Positions 9,501 through 19,619 of a stretch of 64,000 nt of DNA are shown piece by piece; positions within the stretch are counted from its first letter, which is position 1, and every line of letters starts with the position of its first letter. Below the pieces are notes generated by a model. It was not told where the DNA came from, searched no databases, and saw nothing but the letters and a program-made list of their open reading frames with translations. Both the position numbers and the translations under genes were made by a program. Source of the stretch: Blattamonas nauphoetae. Taxonomy: Eukaryota > Preaxostyla > Oxymonadida. The stretch lies in the NCBI GenBank assembly GCA_033064195.1, contig JARBJD010000161.1:62001-126000 (forward strand). The letters are read 5' to 3'.

Positions 9501-12021
9501 CGCCTCTTCAGATGTTAACATTGGAATGTTTGATCATTCCGCGCCCGTGGAGGGAGCTCCATTGGAAGAGATCCAAGCGAAGTTTGTTTTCAACCTGAGG
9601 AGCACGACGCCAGGCGGAGGCAACGGTCCTTCTCGTGATCAAAAGCAAGTTTTTGCACTTACGCTGCAGTATTCGAACAAGGGATACCTTCCAAACATCA
9701 GCAAAGGCCCCGGAACGTTCGACGTGATGGACGTGACGATGGTCCCTTTCAATCAACCGATGAAGCTGTGTCATCCTCCCGCTGTTGTGGAACTTACACA
9801 AACGGCTAGGGGAAGTGTTTGTACAGTCCACCCAACGCAACCTCTCCCACATTTTTTCTCGCTTGTGCCGCCGATTTCAAAAGACTCTGTCGAGAAACAA
9901 CCGATTGGCAACCGTCCACAGTTTGAATTCGGTCTTGCAGCTGATGCATCAAAGCCGGATGATTCCGCTGATATGCCAGCGTTGGATGTTGTCGATCCAA
10001 AAAGTCATCTGTATGCCACAATACAAATGATCCAGCTGTGGCTCAACGGATATCAAATCACATTTTCTGAGACAGGAGAGATTGTTCCAGGACAGAAAGT
10101 TGCACGCAATCGAGATATCGATGATCTTGATTTATGGGTGAACGCGAACATCCCGGTCTGCCCAATGCATGTTCCAATGAGCTACTTTGGAAGGCTGCCT
10201 GTCTTCGTCAAGGAGACCAGATGTTTCACACAGTTCGACATCAAAAGCCTGCTTTTGCCGCCGGATCAACCTCCTTCACAGAATCCGTCTGATTCACCTC
10301 CTTCACAGAATCCGTCTGATTTACATCCCTCTTCCCAGTCAATGTTCGAGGATTACATTGAAAATGGCAAACCGCTTCCACCTACTGAAGTTATTCGTCT
10401 CCTCAAGATGAAGACAGCGAAGACTCCTCTCATCTCAGCTGATGTTGCTCCTCTCTCAGCTCAAATCCCGCACCTGCAATCAGTCAACGAGTATGATCTC
10501 CAGTTGTTGATATCTCTTGTGAATGGTTCACAGAATCGTATTTTGGAGGAATTGAGGAACTGTTGTAAATATCTCGACTCTCCATCAAAAATCCCCGAAG
10601 ATAAGCGGACACTTTCCGAAATGAAACTGATACTCAGGAACGGCTTTTCTGCAGCGCATCAACGATTGGAACCATTGTTAAACTGCCTGACGGAAGACGA
10701 CAGGACGTTCTTTAACTTTGAAAAAGACTCCTTCGAGTTCAAATGTTTGGAAAACGACGCCCTTCTGCCTCGCTCGCGCCAGGATCTGCTGATTCCTTGG
10801 GTCATGGAAAACGCAACAGGTAGAGCACAACTTCTTCTACAAGACTATCACCCCTCTGAACCATTGCAACATCATGAAAGATGGCTCTTGATCGCAGCTA
10901 TGATGGTCCGTACACCCATTAGCGAGTCGGACAAAGCCATTTTCGACTCAACTATCCAGAAAATCTCCAATGACACGTCCAAAAACGCACTCGAGTCTTT
11001 TGTGAATCAATATTCGGATCAAATCTCTCAGAATGATCCCACTTCATGGACACAAACACTGAATAATATCAGAGAGAAAGGATTTCTCGAAGAAAGCGAC
11101 ATCGCTTTTTTGCAAAACTTGTTTTCGACACCACCACCGGAACTGGGCAACACAAGAGACCTGATCGACGAAATCAAGCATTGTTCAGCCCATTCGAGAG
11201 ATAAGGAAATGCTGATTTCTCTGGTGTGTGGCTTTCCAAGACTGTCGGAAGATCTCAGACAAGAAATTGAGCCCACCATCCCGCCTCTCACAGATTCCGA
11301 CAAACAATACTTCAACAAGAAAATCGAAGATTCAAAAGATCATACAGATGAAAACAAACTCTACCTCAAGACTTTTGTAAATGGTAGAGAATCACTGACG
11401 TTCAAAGAAGGAATGAAATTGACTGGACTCATTAACTCTACCTCGACTTTATCCAGAAGTCACAAGCTTTTGTTGTGCAGCCAAGTTCATCGCATACTCT
11501 TATTAAGCTCTGATACTATGTTGGTGTGGAATTGTGGCAACGCTCAATTCTCTACCATCGAGAAAAACATATCGAAAATGTTTCGGGGTTTTAGAGCCAA
11601 AGCTTTTGGCGAAAAAGAAAAGAATAGTTTCAAGCAAGAAATGGACCGAATCACGAGCAAAATTACTGAAACGCAGCTTCTTCTCTATGAACGTCTCGAA
11701 GAGCGACAATTATCTCGGAAAGACCATGCAGTTCTTCTTTGCTTTCCGAACGGGGGACGATCGTTTTATTTACCCGGTTTGGATGAACTGTTCCCAAAAC
11801 AATGGCAAGATTCACTTGCCGAGTCTACTGAGCCATCTGATGAGGATGACGACTCCTCTGATTCCGAATCGTTACATGAGGACAAAACTTCTCCAATAAT
11901 GAATGAAAACGAATTGGACTCAAATTTTTATTTCAAACCCTTGAATGATGGGTACGATGAAGACGATACGAACTTCTCTACAATGAGCAAACTCAGTTGT
12001 CAATCGGAGAATCAGAGCTAA
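6589..12021 (+). CDS. Giant CRN/RHS-type P-loop NTPase
   Basis: An uninterrupted 1,810-codon frame. The N-terminal third has the signature of the Crinkler/RHS NTPase family: Walker A GTPGMGKS (residues ~127-134), Walker-B-like 'HVIDEF' (~445), then 'LLLSSPKGSRWKQV..', 'FIPRFVMD' (~560) and 'LIHFSCPQF..WHTEFA' (~605), in the usual family order. Between Walker A and B lies an extra ~150 residues with at least four GSxxxxGS-type units (about 290-425), suggesting an inserted beta-solenoid-like module. Past residue 650 nothing is recognised except a CxxC...HDC cluster near 930 (possible zinc site) and a Pro/Gln/Asn/Ser tandem repeat near 1,226-1,245. The C-terminus is acidic. Family members include secreted effectors and retroelement-linked nuclear proteins, so the role here is unknown. 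The start is the first of two ATGs after an A/T-rich leader. Confidence 0.6.
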   Translation: MMKNSTSTHRRAHRSRVPSALVQSGMSLIQKLQLVIDSCVGVLQREDFLHFETPLTNEQLSDLTRFFYQSFQTLANEPNEMQPLDSYLFRSSAYSLFGHIIVNSLIFAKSKMLGETKRCPSFLNVVTGTPGMGKSASRYPFITLLMSSGVKVCHFAFLQQSFQKVTTQKKGEGTFVLVKCDTKETGTVKIKTEVNGHSIEFDTPSYLYTYKVVFFDPVERSDDKNREQTYTPTKYKVDPKPSKIPPDRVLGEISVPSVEYFPYFVRLMMGTDSERFDRTQLEMDTIIAEPSILVHGSHLAEGSILFKNQWKTVDGPFTAQERIVLRKGSDLSEGSYLFQNSTDPDQFIDESGEILISVPTQADQVFPTPGLTKFDQIVEAESFFNEGSRVKYRAFSTPPRPHHRTRKIERNCVIEAGSVLKKGSIIAAQSTLSYYSIQNYLKDTSWHVIDEFVPFLLIFLSLHISVTNSLNPDDFHLLLSSPKGSRWKQVTETEKTRTHIIIEYVFPKYTPQEEAAFLNTMNPPSKGEIKPTGGTVSKTQNGPTVKPKSSIQRGVEIFSFIPRFVMDSKFSTNALSCIAEAPKTSIPQQKKDIFAPDVSHKLIHFSCPQFDCTNWHTEFATDMAKRHILREFGVQAKMNYVNFLLTVKNHSDHSQEKGAAFHTFVSDAIAQGFIIYQPKYALSQLAIQKPVDLQTVPIQLPPTLGETYVILRGPSNMKSAELPDLKTINSNNIPDYNKQYDCLFENCMKKSYITSRELAMGDGETGASQDIPPPNTPLQDVPRGLKCFTFYLNPLGANNVGFDSIILFFQVYDIQGQLTIHKLSVMFIQSTLSAKHALCNSGPNLMFLWLCLLSKVYDLSSGQIYPYLFYVRPPLNVKLNYGFGASTAFFMDPSNIWEMSYDPDVECVSKIKNKGRLMVNCIDPLPVNRDPYHFRCYFCGLILEEMFVDHDCQYIETKITDESSTESVWTIASSDVNIGMFDHSAPVEGAPLEEIQAKFVFNLRSTTPGGGNGPSRDQKQVFALTLQYSNKGYLPNISKGPGTFDVMDVTMVPFNQPMKLCHPPAVVELTQTARGSVCTVHPTQPLPHFFSLVPPISKDSVEKQPIGNRPQFEFGLAADASKPDDSADMPALDVVDPKSHLYATIQMIQLWLNGYQITFSETGEIVPGQKVARNRDIDDLDLWVNANIPVCPMHVPMSYFGRLPVFVKETRCFTQFDIKSLLLPPDQPPSQNPSDSPPSQNPSDLHPSSQSMFEDYIENGKPLPPTEVIRLLKMKTAKTPLISADVAPLSAQIPHLQSVNEYDLQLLISLVNGSQNRILEELRNCCKYLDSPSKIPEDKRTLSEMKLILRNGFSAAHQRLEPLLNCLTEDDRTFFNFEKDSFEFKCLENDALLPRSRQDLLIPWVMENATGRAQLLLQDYHPSEPLQHHERWLLIAAMMVRTPISESDKAIFDSTIQKISNDTSKNALESFVNQYSDQISQNDPTSWTQTLNNIREKGFLEESDIAFLQNLFSTPPPELGNTRDLIDEIKHCSAHSRDKEMLISLVCGFPRLSEDLRQEIEPTIPPLTDSDKQYFNKKIEDSKDHTDENKLYLKTFVNGRESLTFKEGMKLTGLINSTSTLSRSHKLLLCSQVHRILLLSSDTMLVWNCGNAQFSTIEKNISKMFRGFRAKAFGEKEKNSFKQEMDRITSKITETQLLLYERLEERQLSRKDHAVLLCFPNGGRSFYLPGLDELFPKQWQDSLAESTEPSDEDDDSSDSESLHEDKTSPIMNENELDSNFYFKPLNDGYDEDDTNFSTMSKLSCQSENQS
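10262..10325 (+). repeat. In-frame tandem repeat in the CRN/RHS-type gene
   Basis: A 30-base unit (CCTCCTTCACAGAATCCGTC core) is repeated twice with a partial third copy, encoding PPSQNPSD-type units. It is a short coding minisatellite in a linker region. Confidence 0.75.
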
Positions 12022-12282
12022 TCCTCATTTCAGAAAGAAAAGGATTTAATTATCTTGTTTTGGACACTTCACGAGGTGATGGTCTGACTATATCGTATCT
12101 GGTGGACAGAATGAGTGAGTTATACTGCACGACACGACGATGTGATCCTGCTTAATTGGTGAGAGACTCGAAGTTTGGAGGGATCTCCGGGGCTCAACAT
12201 TTTTTCTGAAAAGATTCTCCGTTTTTCCGAAAAGTGTGAGTAAGGCGCCTGATGAGAAGAAAGCAAATCACCACCTCGAAAT
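12022..12282. other. Intergenic spacer
   Basis: This spacer lies between the CRN/RHS-type gene and the first ATG (12,283) of the coiled-coil locus. No ORF, repeat or RNA is recognised. It probably holds the 3' end of one gene and the promoter of the next. Confidence 0.4.
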
Positions 12283-12746
12283 GTGAATCGAGCTAAGACA
12301 TCGCCTGGTCTTGGTGTCCATCCCATTCAAAACCCGAACCAGCGTCGAATGAATCGAGGAGATGATCCGATGTCTTCAACATTCATTTCTGTATCTCTCT
12401 TGATGTACTTTACTTTTTCTCTGTATCAGGATTCGAATAAATATTTGAACAAATCACCGAAAGGAACTGATTCGAAAGCTGAACTGATCTCACAAAAAGC
12501 GAGATTTGGAGCTGAACGTCGTGCTCCACAGCCATTCTACCGAAGTGGATCGCCTCAAATTGCTCCTTTTCGGCCCACCTTAGATGATGAAGCAAAAGTT
12601 CAATTTCTTCCGACCACCATCATGTTCGAGGCGAAACATCACATTCTCTCGCGGACTATCTCAAAACACGAGATATCACCTCACGAGCAGGAGACTCCAC
12701 ACTCTCTAGAACTCTCCCATCTCGAGGGGAAGGACAGTTTAAACCT
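12283..12746 (+). CDS. Probable 5' exons of the coiled-coil gene
   Basis: A short exon from the ATG at 12,283 meets a 39-nt GT-AG intron at 12,391-12,429 (GTATCT...TATCAG). The frame then continues (Ser/His/Glu-rich) to a stop at 12,822, overlapping the start of the long frame. A further splice near 12,700-12,760 would be needed to enter the 2,022-codon frame and cannot be placed with certainty. Alternatively the big gene simply starts at ATG 12,759 and this is separate. Confidence 0.4.
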
Positions 12747-15700
12747 GTGTCACAGCAAATGCTTCATCGAACAAGAATTGAAGAGACTCATTGGAGCAAG
12801 AATCAATTCCCTGAAAGAATGACATCAACACGCGCTCACTTGCTCAAATTAGAAGAAAACATGGATTCTTCGATTGCTCGACTGAAACACGAAGAAGAGA
12901 TCGCACAATCAACTTCATCTCGTAATCCTTCAGTTATCTCGAATATTCTACACTCAAAACGAGCTGAATTGTTAAATGCATTCAGAACAGAACTGATTTC
13001 CATGTTGAGCCTTCAAAGCAACACGTATGCTCGACTATTCGACAAACTTCTTCCTGAATATAACAAAATCTCACAAGAAAACCACATATTTCATACAGAG
13101 TTGGCAGAAATTGAAAATAAGATGAAAAAAGAATCCTTGGAGAAAGACGAACAACTACGGACGATGGATGCCGAGACAAACCGACTCGTTGCTCTCGCGA
13201 AGGTTTTATTCGTTCCTACGAAACAATCTCGAGTGCAATCACGCTCATTCCCTCCAACTGAAGACGTATCACCCAATCTCGCTTCTCAAGCACATGAATC
13301 TCCGATTGACCCTTCAGACTTCATCGTCAATGATCAAGGAGACTCAGGCGTCAGAATCCAGACCTTACAAAAAGACATCGCAGCAGCTGAGTTGTCTGTG
13401 TTGGATTGGCGCCGAAAATTTGAAGAAAGCGACGCGAAGCTGCTTGATCTTGTCAGAAAAAACGATAAACTCATCAAATCGCTTGTTTCCATTCGGATGG
13501 ACCTCGAAACAGCACTCCGAGATAAAATTCGAATTGAAGTCGAAATGAACGAAATGGTGAAAACAAAGGCCAACTTGGAGAGGATGATGGTGGACAGGGA
13601 GGGCGAGTTGGAGAGTGACGTTGAGGAGGAGGTGATGCGGCGGCTGGCCGAAGTCGAGGAACAGAGACTCTCGAAACAGAACACTCGAGCAATGAACACA
13701 GACACGGGGGACTATGCGATGATGCAGATTGAGCGCTGGGCAAAGTCAAACATGACGATGAAGATGGAGGAAGAGGAGAAGCTCAGCCAATTCCTCCAGA
13801 AGAAAGTGAAAGAACTTCAAGAAACACTCGACACTGAGCAGCAGTACAACTACAAACTGGGGATTGAGTGGAAATCAAAGGAAGGAGAATACGAACAAAC
13901 ACAAAAGCAGAACCAACAACTCATCCAGAAGTTGGATGCAAAAGTTGAGGAGTTGAATGCTGCTCTGAAGAAGGCTCGGAAGGACGGAAGTGAGTTGCTG
14001 TCGAAGAAGGAGGCTTTGGAGGATATGCTCGCGAAACAACAACAGAAGGGAAGGGAATTTGACAAAGAAACAGAGAAAAAGAACACCGAAATCGAGAAAT
14101 TGAAGAAGGAAATTGACAAGCTCAAAGACCAAAATGAAGCGATGCAAAAGGCAGAGAATGAACGAGAGAAGGAGGGCAACAACGAGGTTGAGAATCTGAG
14201 TGACGACATGGGGGAACTGCGATCTGAACTTGTTCGAGAGAAACAACATGGAATCAAACTCGAACAGGAAGTTCGGGCCCTCACAAAGGAGATTGAAGAG
14301 TTGCGGAAGGAGATGGCTGAGGCAAATGAAAAGAAACTTGAACAGATGCTGGCCAAAGAAAAGCTCGAAAATGAGAAGGAAAACTTGCTGGAGAAGATGG
14401 CAGCTGACGAAAGAAGGCGGGACGAGAAGATTGAAAGAGAGAAGAAGCAGATGGCATCAGCTGAAGAAGCAAAGGAAAGAAATAGAAAACGGAAGGAGGA
14501 GAGAAAGACAGAGGAAGATGTCGAAGTTCGTTCGAGCACGCATAAATCACAACGATCCTCAAAACACCAACCAACAAAAGAAAAACGAAACAGCCTTCGC
14601 ACGTCAGTTGCTTCTCAAAATGCCGCAGTCGTCCTCGACTCAAACAAACAGAGTGTCACCTCACCCACTCTCGACACCCATTCTCCCTCACCCACTCAAG
14701 ACACTCATCCCGAGGCAGACCTGCGAGAACGAACGTTCTCGATTCGAACATCCATCGACAGCAGATCGATTGTCTCAGAAGAACCGAATACTTTTGAGGA
14801 GGACGCAGAGGACAAAGAGTACATCGAGATGGGTGTGGACACGAGTGACTTTGAAGAGTATTACATTCAAACCCATCCGCCATCATCCGACAGTTTCATC
14901 CTCACCGAATATTCCGGAAACCCATCATCCAATTCAAACAAACAAGCGATGTCAACTCCACATCAAGAACTCACCATCAACACGTCAGTCTACGCAGACG
15001 GATATACACAAACATCGCCGCTCTCAAGAGAACCAGATCGACTTGACCATCCGTCGTCCTCCAAACGATCCCCGCCAAATCCGTGGAGCCCGGTTCCTGG
15101 TCGCACCAACAGTCCACTCCGCCGTTCGTCGATTTTGGATTATTCGAATGCGACGAAGCTGGTGGAGGAGTCCCCAACTCTCGTGACAGTCCCGATCAGC
15201 CCAAAATCGGATCTGATGAGGCAGAGCTCGATGGAAACATCCGAGCAGGAGATCACGGGGAGTGATGGGGACAGGAGAGAAGGATACAAATCAAGCCCTC
15301 CTCAAGGACAGACAGTATCTCGAGACGGACAAGATACTCTGAAACAAGGACACTCTCCTGCTCAGACAGACAGTTCAGGATCCCCAGATTTCAAAACAAG
15401 TCCGCCCCATCCCTCTCGACACGTTCCACCATCGATTCATGTCACTCCTCCACCATCAAGCCCTCATCCATCGCCATCCTCACTCCACCAACCTCAAGTC
15501 AATCTTCCACACTCCTCGCCAGAACCATATCCCAGCGCTTCACCTCAACCATCACGCCATCGCATCCATTCACCAAAACGTCAAAACATCCCCAAACTTC
15601 ACTCGCCGTGTCAACTCCGCACATCGTTTCAAGGCGATGAGAACTTGCCTGACGACGGCGGAGTGGAAGTGTCGCAAGAAAAGAGCAAAACCGACAAGCG

Positions 15701-18700
15701 TGTTGATGTTATGGTATGGACGCCAACTGCGATGGATGTGGCCTTCTTCACAGATAGTTCAAGAGACTCGGATTCTGAGAAGAAAGGGTCTTCAGAAAAT
15801 GTCATTTCCACAGCCGAAGAGCTTCCATCGCCTGTTGTCGTCGTAAACCAAGAAATCAACACCATCCTCTCCATCCCAATCAACAGCGTGAAGGAAGAGA
15901 GCGAATACTTCCTTCGAAAAATCGATGAGTGGATGGCTCTTGTCCGCTCAACACACCACACTCCACCGACCATCCACAAACCTTCGTACAAGAAGTCCAC
16001 CTCCATTTCTCCACTGCAACCACCCAAATCACCGCACTCTCCAAAACAGGCGAGAAAAAGCCTTGTGAGTCAGCTGAATGTGGCAAAACTGAAAAGGGCC
16101 AGTTTGAAACCTCAACCGAATGAAGAAGAGCCGAAGAAAAAGGAGGAATGGGAGACGATTGTGATCAAGCAGGTTCCAGTTGGAGAAAAGGGGAAAGACA
16201 AAGACAAAGAGGGACAAGGCCATTCCAAAGACAAGCAAATGTCACCCCCGGTGAGCAAAAGAAGCACTAAAACTGCCCTAAACGACGATTCAGATTCAGA
16301 TTCATCAGAAGCTCGACCTGAACCTCCGACACAAGCAGAAATCACAACCCAAACAGACGATGTACTTGGAGAGATGGTTTCTGCAGTGTTCACAACCCGG
16401 TCACTCCTCGACGTCTTCGAAACTCAACACGTCATCCCATCCCTCCCAGTCGGATCACCGACGTCCCAATCCACTCGGAAAAGAGGGGAGAAACCCCAAT
16501 TCTCCAAAAACTCTTCACAAGACAACAACACAGCTGAGACACTCCGCCAAATTGTGGCGAATCGGACGTCTCTCGCTTCTGATGCTCAACAGATGTTCTC
16601 GCTCCAAGTCCTTGTTCTTGACTGTTTTGATCGGATTCGGCAATTGGAAAAACTTGTAAATGGGACAGACGAATCTTTCAGATCAATGGCATCGCATCCT
16701 GTTCAATCAGCGGCTCTCTCGTTCTCACAGACTATTTCAATCTCATCCGATCCAACATCGTTCCACTGTCTGCACACAACAAAACAAATCGAGGAACTAC
16801 CAATCTCAGCAGCGTTCACAGATTCTTCATTCAGTGCTCTTTTCCCTCCTTTTTCATCGCTCATCACCGTCGACACTTCACAGCAACCCAAGTCAGTCTT
16901 CTGGCTCCTCCGAATCATCCGGATTTTGTTTGCCAACAAACATTCGTCTGATCTATCACAACCAACACCTACCCCCGCCCAGCACTTCCCACACTTCGTC
17001 CGAAAGTGGCTCAACCAGACATACGGTCTGTCCTCGCTTGTTTCTGAGCTTGGGTCGAGTCTCTTGGTCAGTGCAGAAACGCATTCCACGCACAATCCCG
17101 ATGCAGCGATCTATTCATCATTCCTCTCGTGTCAATATCTCCATCCACACTGTTCCTTTTATCTCTTTGTTTCAGTTCTTGTATCTGGCCTTGCCGAATC
17201 GTCTTCCGTTGTCGACTGGCATCCCATTAAATCTGCCGGGCCCAGCGACGAAGCAAGCAGACAAACAGGATCGTCATTGACCCGACTCAGAGCGTCATAT
17301 CTTCCGACATCTGTGGCAATCGAGCTAATGAGTGCATTGTTCTATTTTGTGTCTGAAGGGGAGTGGAACGAGATTGTGGAGAGAGTGAGACGGGAAGGAC
17401 ATCACTGTACAGATCGTTTGGTTGAAAGAGGAGTTCGAGTTGATTTCCGATCAACAACTCAACAAACGAAGCAACAGCCACCGCATGATTCCAATAAAAC
17501 TCTCTCAACCACAACTCGTTCACGAAAGTCCAAATCGACAAATGCCCCAGCCCGAACGAAAAAGACATTCAGATTGAAAGTGTTGGCTGAAGATCAAAAC
17601 GGAGAATCAGAACGAGACGAATACGATGAAGGACGAGGCGAAGTTGGATATGTTTCGAATGTTGTGTCGAGAGAGGAGGCACCGGAGCCGATGCCTGCAC
17701 TCAGCGAGAGGACAGGAGAACGAGTCAGCGAAGAGGAGATTCACACTTTTGTGAATCAGAATGGAAAGGAAAACGCCGAAATCACTGGTGAGATGGACAG
17801 GATCAATCTTTCATTAGACATGCCGCAACAAGCCACTCACAACACTCAATCACCTTCAACACATCCGACACCACACGAGTCATCAACACCAATGGGTGAA
17901 GAACAACCTGACACTGTACTCCAACAATCAGACACAAACGCTCACCTCGCCGACAGATGGATCAATGACACTTCGGGAACACAGCGAGAAGACGTGATTG
18001 GCGTCGGAACTCTGCAAGGCCTGATCATGACGGAATTCTCCAAGTGTGTGTCGATCTTCACGGCTGGCGTTCGGACTGTGTGTGAAGCTGTCTTGTCCAA
18101 TCGAAAGAAAGATTCACAGCCATCCGATGACACTCCTGCATCAACTCATCTCACACGAACAGAAGTTGAGACAGTTGCGTGTTTATGTTGCCCTTCGCTC
18201 CGATTCAACAACAAGCCTGATTGGGACGCTTTCTATCTCACCCTCTCGCACCTCCAATCGCAGCTCCCCAACTCATCGAAGCCCTCCAAAAGTGGTGATG
18301 GACTCATCTTTGACGTCGATGCGGTTGTGGCCATTTCTGTTGTGTACGAGTGGATGAACACAAACGTGTATGGACAGACACTCCAGTTCGGGGAGGAAGG
18401 AGATGTTGTGGATGTCACCAGCTGTGCCGAGCGATTTCTGGGAGTTCTGTTAAGTTCTTTCCAGACACCAAATCTTCCTCGAAAAACCAAACCAAACGAA
18501 CCACACATCTCGTCAGACACGACATCCTCATCGCCTCACTCCAAACCCCTCTTTATCTTCCTGTCCCAACAGGATCCATCTTCAATCTCCCCAACGCGCC
18601 TTTCCCACATTCAGTCACTCTCTTCTCTTCTTTCCTTGTTTTCATCAAGTCGAACCATCGCCCGCTCGATGATCGAATCACACCAACGAAACAGAGAGAA

Positions 18701-18815
18701 CCTTCCCAAACCGCAAGGACGAACCAAAGGATCCCCAGGTGTAATTGTGAAGCACAGTGGAAGAGGGTTGACAATCACAGCTCTAAATTCGACAATTGGT
18801 TCTGTTTTATCTTAA
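12747..18815 (+). CDS. Large coiled-coil protein (about 2,020 residues)
   Basis: One uninterrupted frame; the first ATG in frame is at 12,759. The N-terminal region is helical. About residues 200-620 form a long charged coiled coil of heptad-like Glu/Lys/Leu with runs such as EKLKKEIDKLKDQNEAMQK. Residues ~620-1,150 are a Ser/Pro/Thr/His-rich disordered region with PPxSSPHPS-type repeats. The rest is mixed helical and low-complexity, ending 'ALNSTIGSVLS'. No enzymatic domain is seen. The architecture fits a cytoskeletal or centrosome/axostyle scaffold, but that is only shape-based. Its last 0.5 kb is duplicated at 3,292-3,800. The stop is TAA. Confidence 0.8.
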   Translation: MSQQMLHRTRIEETHWSKNQFPERMTSTRAHLLKLEENMDSSIARLKHEEEIAQSTSSRNPSVISNILHSKRAELLNAFRTELISMLSLQSNTYARLFDKLLPEYNKISQENHIFHTELAEIENKMKKESLEKDEQLRTMDAETNRLVALAKVLFVPTKQSRVQSRSFPPTEDVSPNLASQAHESPIDPSDFIVNDQGDSGVRIQTLQKDIAAAELSVLDWRRKFEESDAKLLDLVRKNDKLIKSLVSIRMDLETALRDKIRIEVEMNEMVKTKANLERMMVDREGELESDVEEEVMRRLAEVEEQRLSKQNTRAMNTDTGDYAMMQIERWAKSNMTMKMEEEEKLSQFLQKKVKELQETLDTEQQYNYKLGIEWKSKEGEYEQTQKQNQQLIQKLDAKVEELNAALKKARKDGSELLSKKEALEDMLAKQQQKGREFDKETEKKNTEIEKLKKEIDKLKDQNEAMQKAENEREKEGNNEVENLSDDMGELRSELVREKQHGIKLEQEVRALTKEIEELRKEMAEANEKKLEQMLAKEKLENEKENLLEKMAADERRRDEKIEREKKQMASAEEAKERNRKRKEERKTEEDVEVRSSTHKSQRSSKHQPTKEKRNSLRTSVASQNAAVVLDSNKQSVTSPTLDTHSPSPTQDTHPEADLRERTFSIRTSIDSRSIVSEEPNTFEEDAEDKEYIEMGVDTSDFEEYYIQTHPPSSDSFILTEYSGNPSSNSNKQAMSTPHQELTINTSVYADGYTQTSPLSREPDRLDHPSSSKRSPPNPWSPVPGRTNSPLRRSSILDYSNATKLVEESPTLVTVPISPKSDLMRQSSMETSEQEITGSDGDRREGYKSSPPQGQTVSRDGQDTLKQGHSPAQTDSSGSPDFKTSPPHPSRHVPPSIHVTPPPSSPHPSPSSLHQPQVNLPHSSPEPYPSASPQPSRHRIHSPKRQNIPKLHSPCQLRTSFQGDENLPDDGGVEVSQEKSKTDKRVDVMVWTPTAMDVAFFTDSSRDSDSEKKGSSENVISTAEELPSPVVVVNQEINTILSIPINSVKEESEYFLRKIDEWMALVRSTHHTPPTIHKPSYKKSTSISPLQPPKSPHSPKQARKSLVSQLNVAKLKRASLKPQPNEEEPKKKEEWETIVIKQVPVGEKGKDKDKEGQGHSKDKQMSPPVSKRSTKTALNDDSDSDSSEARPEPPTQAEITTQTDDVLGEMVSAVFTTRSLLDVFETQHVIPSLPVGSPTSQSTRKRGEKPQFSKNSSQDNNTAETLRQIVANRTSLASDAQQMFSLQVLVLDCFDRIRQLEKLVNGTDESFRSMASHPVQSAALSFSQTISISSDPTSFHCLHTTKQIEELPISAAFTDSSFSALFPPFSSLITVDTSQQPKSVFWLLRIIRILFANKHSSDLSQPTPTPAQHFPHFVRKWLNQTYGLSSLVSELGSSLLVSAETHSTHNPDAAIYSSFLSCQYLHPHCSFYLFVSVLVSGLAESSSVVDWHPIKSAGPSDEASRQTGSSLTRLRASYLPTSVAIELMSALFYFVSEGEWNEIVERVRREGHHCTDRLVERGVRVDFRSTTQQTKQQPPHDSNKTLSTTTRSRKSKSTNAPARTKKTFRLKVLAEDQNGESERDEYDEGRGEVGYVSNVVSREEAPEPMPALSERTGERVSEEEIHTFVNQNGKENAEITGEMDRINLSLDMPQQATHNTQSPSTHPTPHESSTPMGEEQPDTVLQQSDTNAHLADRWINDTSGTQREDVIGVGTLQGLIMTEFSKCVSIFTAGVRTVCEAVLSNRKKDSQPSDDTPASTHLTRTEVETVACLCCPSLRFNNKPDWDAFYLTLSHLQSQLPNSSKPSKSGDGLIFDVDAVVAISVVYEWMNTNVYGQTLQFGEEGDVVDVTSCAERFLGVLLSSFQTPNLPRKTKPNEPHISSDTTSSSPHSKPLFIFLSQQDPSSISPTRLSHIQSLSSLLSLFSSSRTIARSMIESHQRNRENLPKPQGRTKGSPGVIVKHSGRGLTITALNSTIGSVLS

Positions 18816-18880
18816 TTTCCTTGAGTGATCATCTTTTCTCTTGTTTTGATTGATTTTTGGAGTTTTTCATTACTGAAACG

Positions 18881-19404
18881 ATCAGTGTGAACACGATAAC
18901 ACGCAATGTGCAATTTAAATCGATGTTAGGGTTGATCGCAAACTGTTTTTAGTTATCTGATTAATATTGAAAAAATAATTGAGGAGGATGTCAATGAGTG
19001 TATGAAAATGTCAAAGGCAGTGATATTGTGGGGGACGACTTGATGGTTATTCTTTCTTCTCATGATCTTGATTGAAGGTCGTCATGACTAGAAAAGGATG
19101 TAGGTGTGCCTATTGGCGAGGGGATACTTTCTTGGGAGAAAGAAACGTATTCCCTCCGGAAAGGTGGACGATGGATGGTTGAAGACACTAGAAGTTTAGT
19201 TATGGGATGATCCATCGAGTGAGAAACCTAACACGAGTCCTCCACATCGAGATACGGTCAAATCTGTCCTCAAACGACCTCTTGTGTGGGAATGTGGCCT
19301 TATTCCAGTTTACCTTTGGTATGACCCTCGATTTGAGAAAAGAGAACGATCAAACCATGATCACAAACTAATTGCACATTGCGTGTTGTCGTGTTCCCAC
19401 TGAT
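18881..19404. mobile_element. Non-autonomous element with 35-bp terminal inverted repeats
   Basis: Bases 18,881-18,915 and 19,370-19,404 are inverted copies matching at 33 of 35 positions; they begin ATCAGTG and contain ACACGCAATGTGCAATT. The 524-bp unit has no ORF of note. No convincing target duplication is visible. The size and structure fit a MITE-type DNA transposon derivative. Confidence 0.75.
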
Positions 19405-19617
19405 TCGAATCGGTATATGTTGAATTAGATGTCATTGGAGAAGAAAGAAGAACACAACTAACATCGGAGAGATGAGAAGATGGGAGGCAATTTTGAAGAC
19501 GTTGTTTGAAAAAGAAGCCAGTAAGAAAAAGAAGGATTCTGGGCGAAATGAGGATGAAGAAGATGTTCTAACGAATCAAGAAGTGATATAAGGCAGACAT
19601 TATAGCGATGATGATGG
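19405..19617 (+). other. Short possible exon remnant between two inverted-repeat elements
   Basis: A ~42-residue plus-strand reading (about 19,462-19,589: 'RRWEAILKTLFEKEASKKKK' then an acidic tail and TAA) looks coding-like but is isolated. It may be a terminal exon of a gene broken up by the flanking elements. It is not identified. Confidence 0.25.
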
Positions 19618-19619
19618 TT

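Noticed and set aside
6589-12021. LTR or LINE retroelement linked to the CRN/RHS-type gene
   Set aside because: No reverse transcriptase, LTR pair or poly-A-flanked structure is seen near it.
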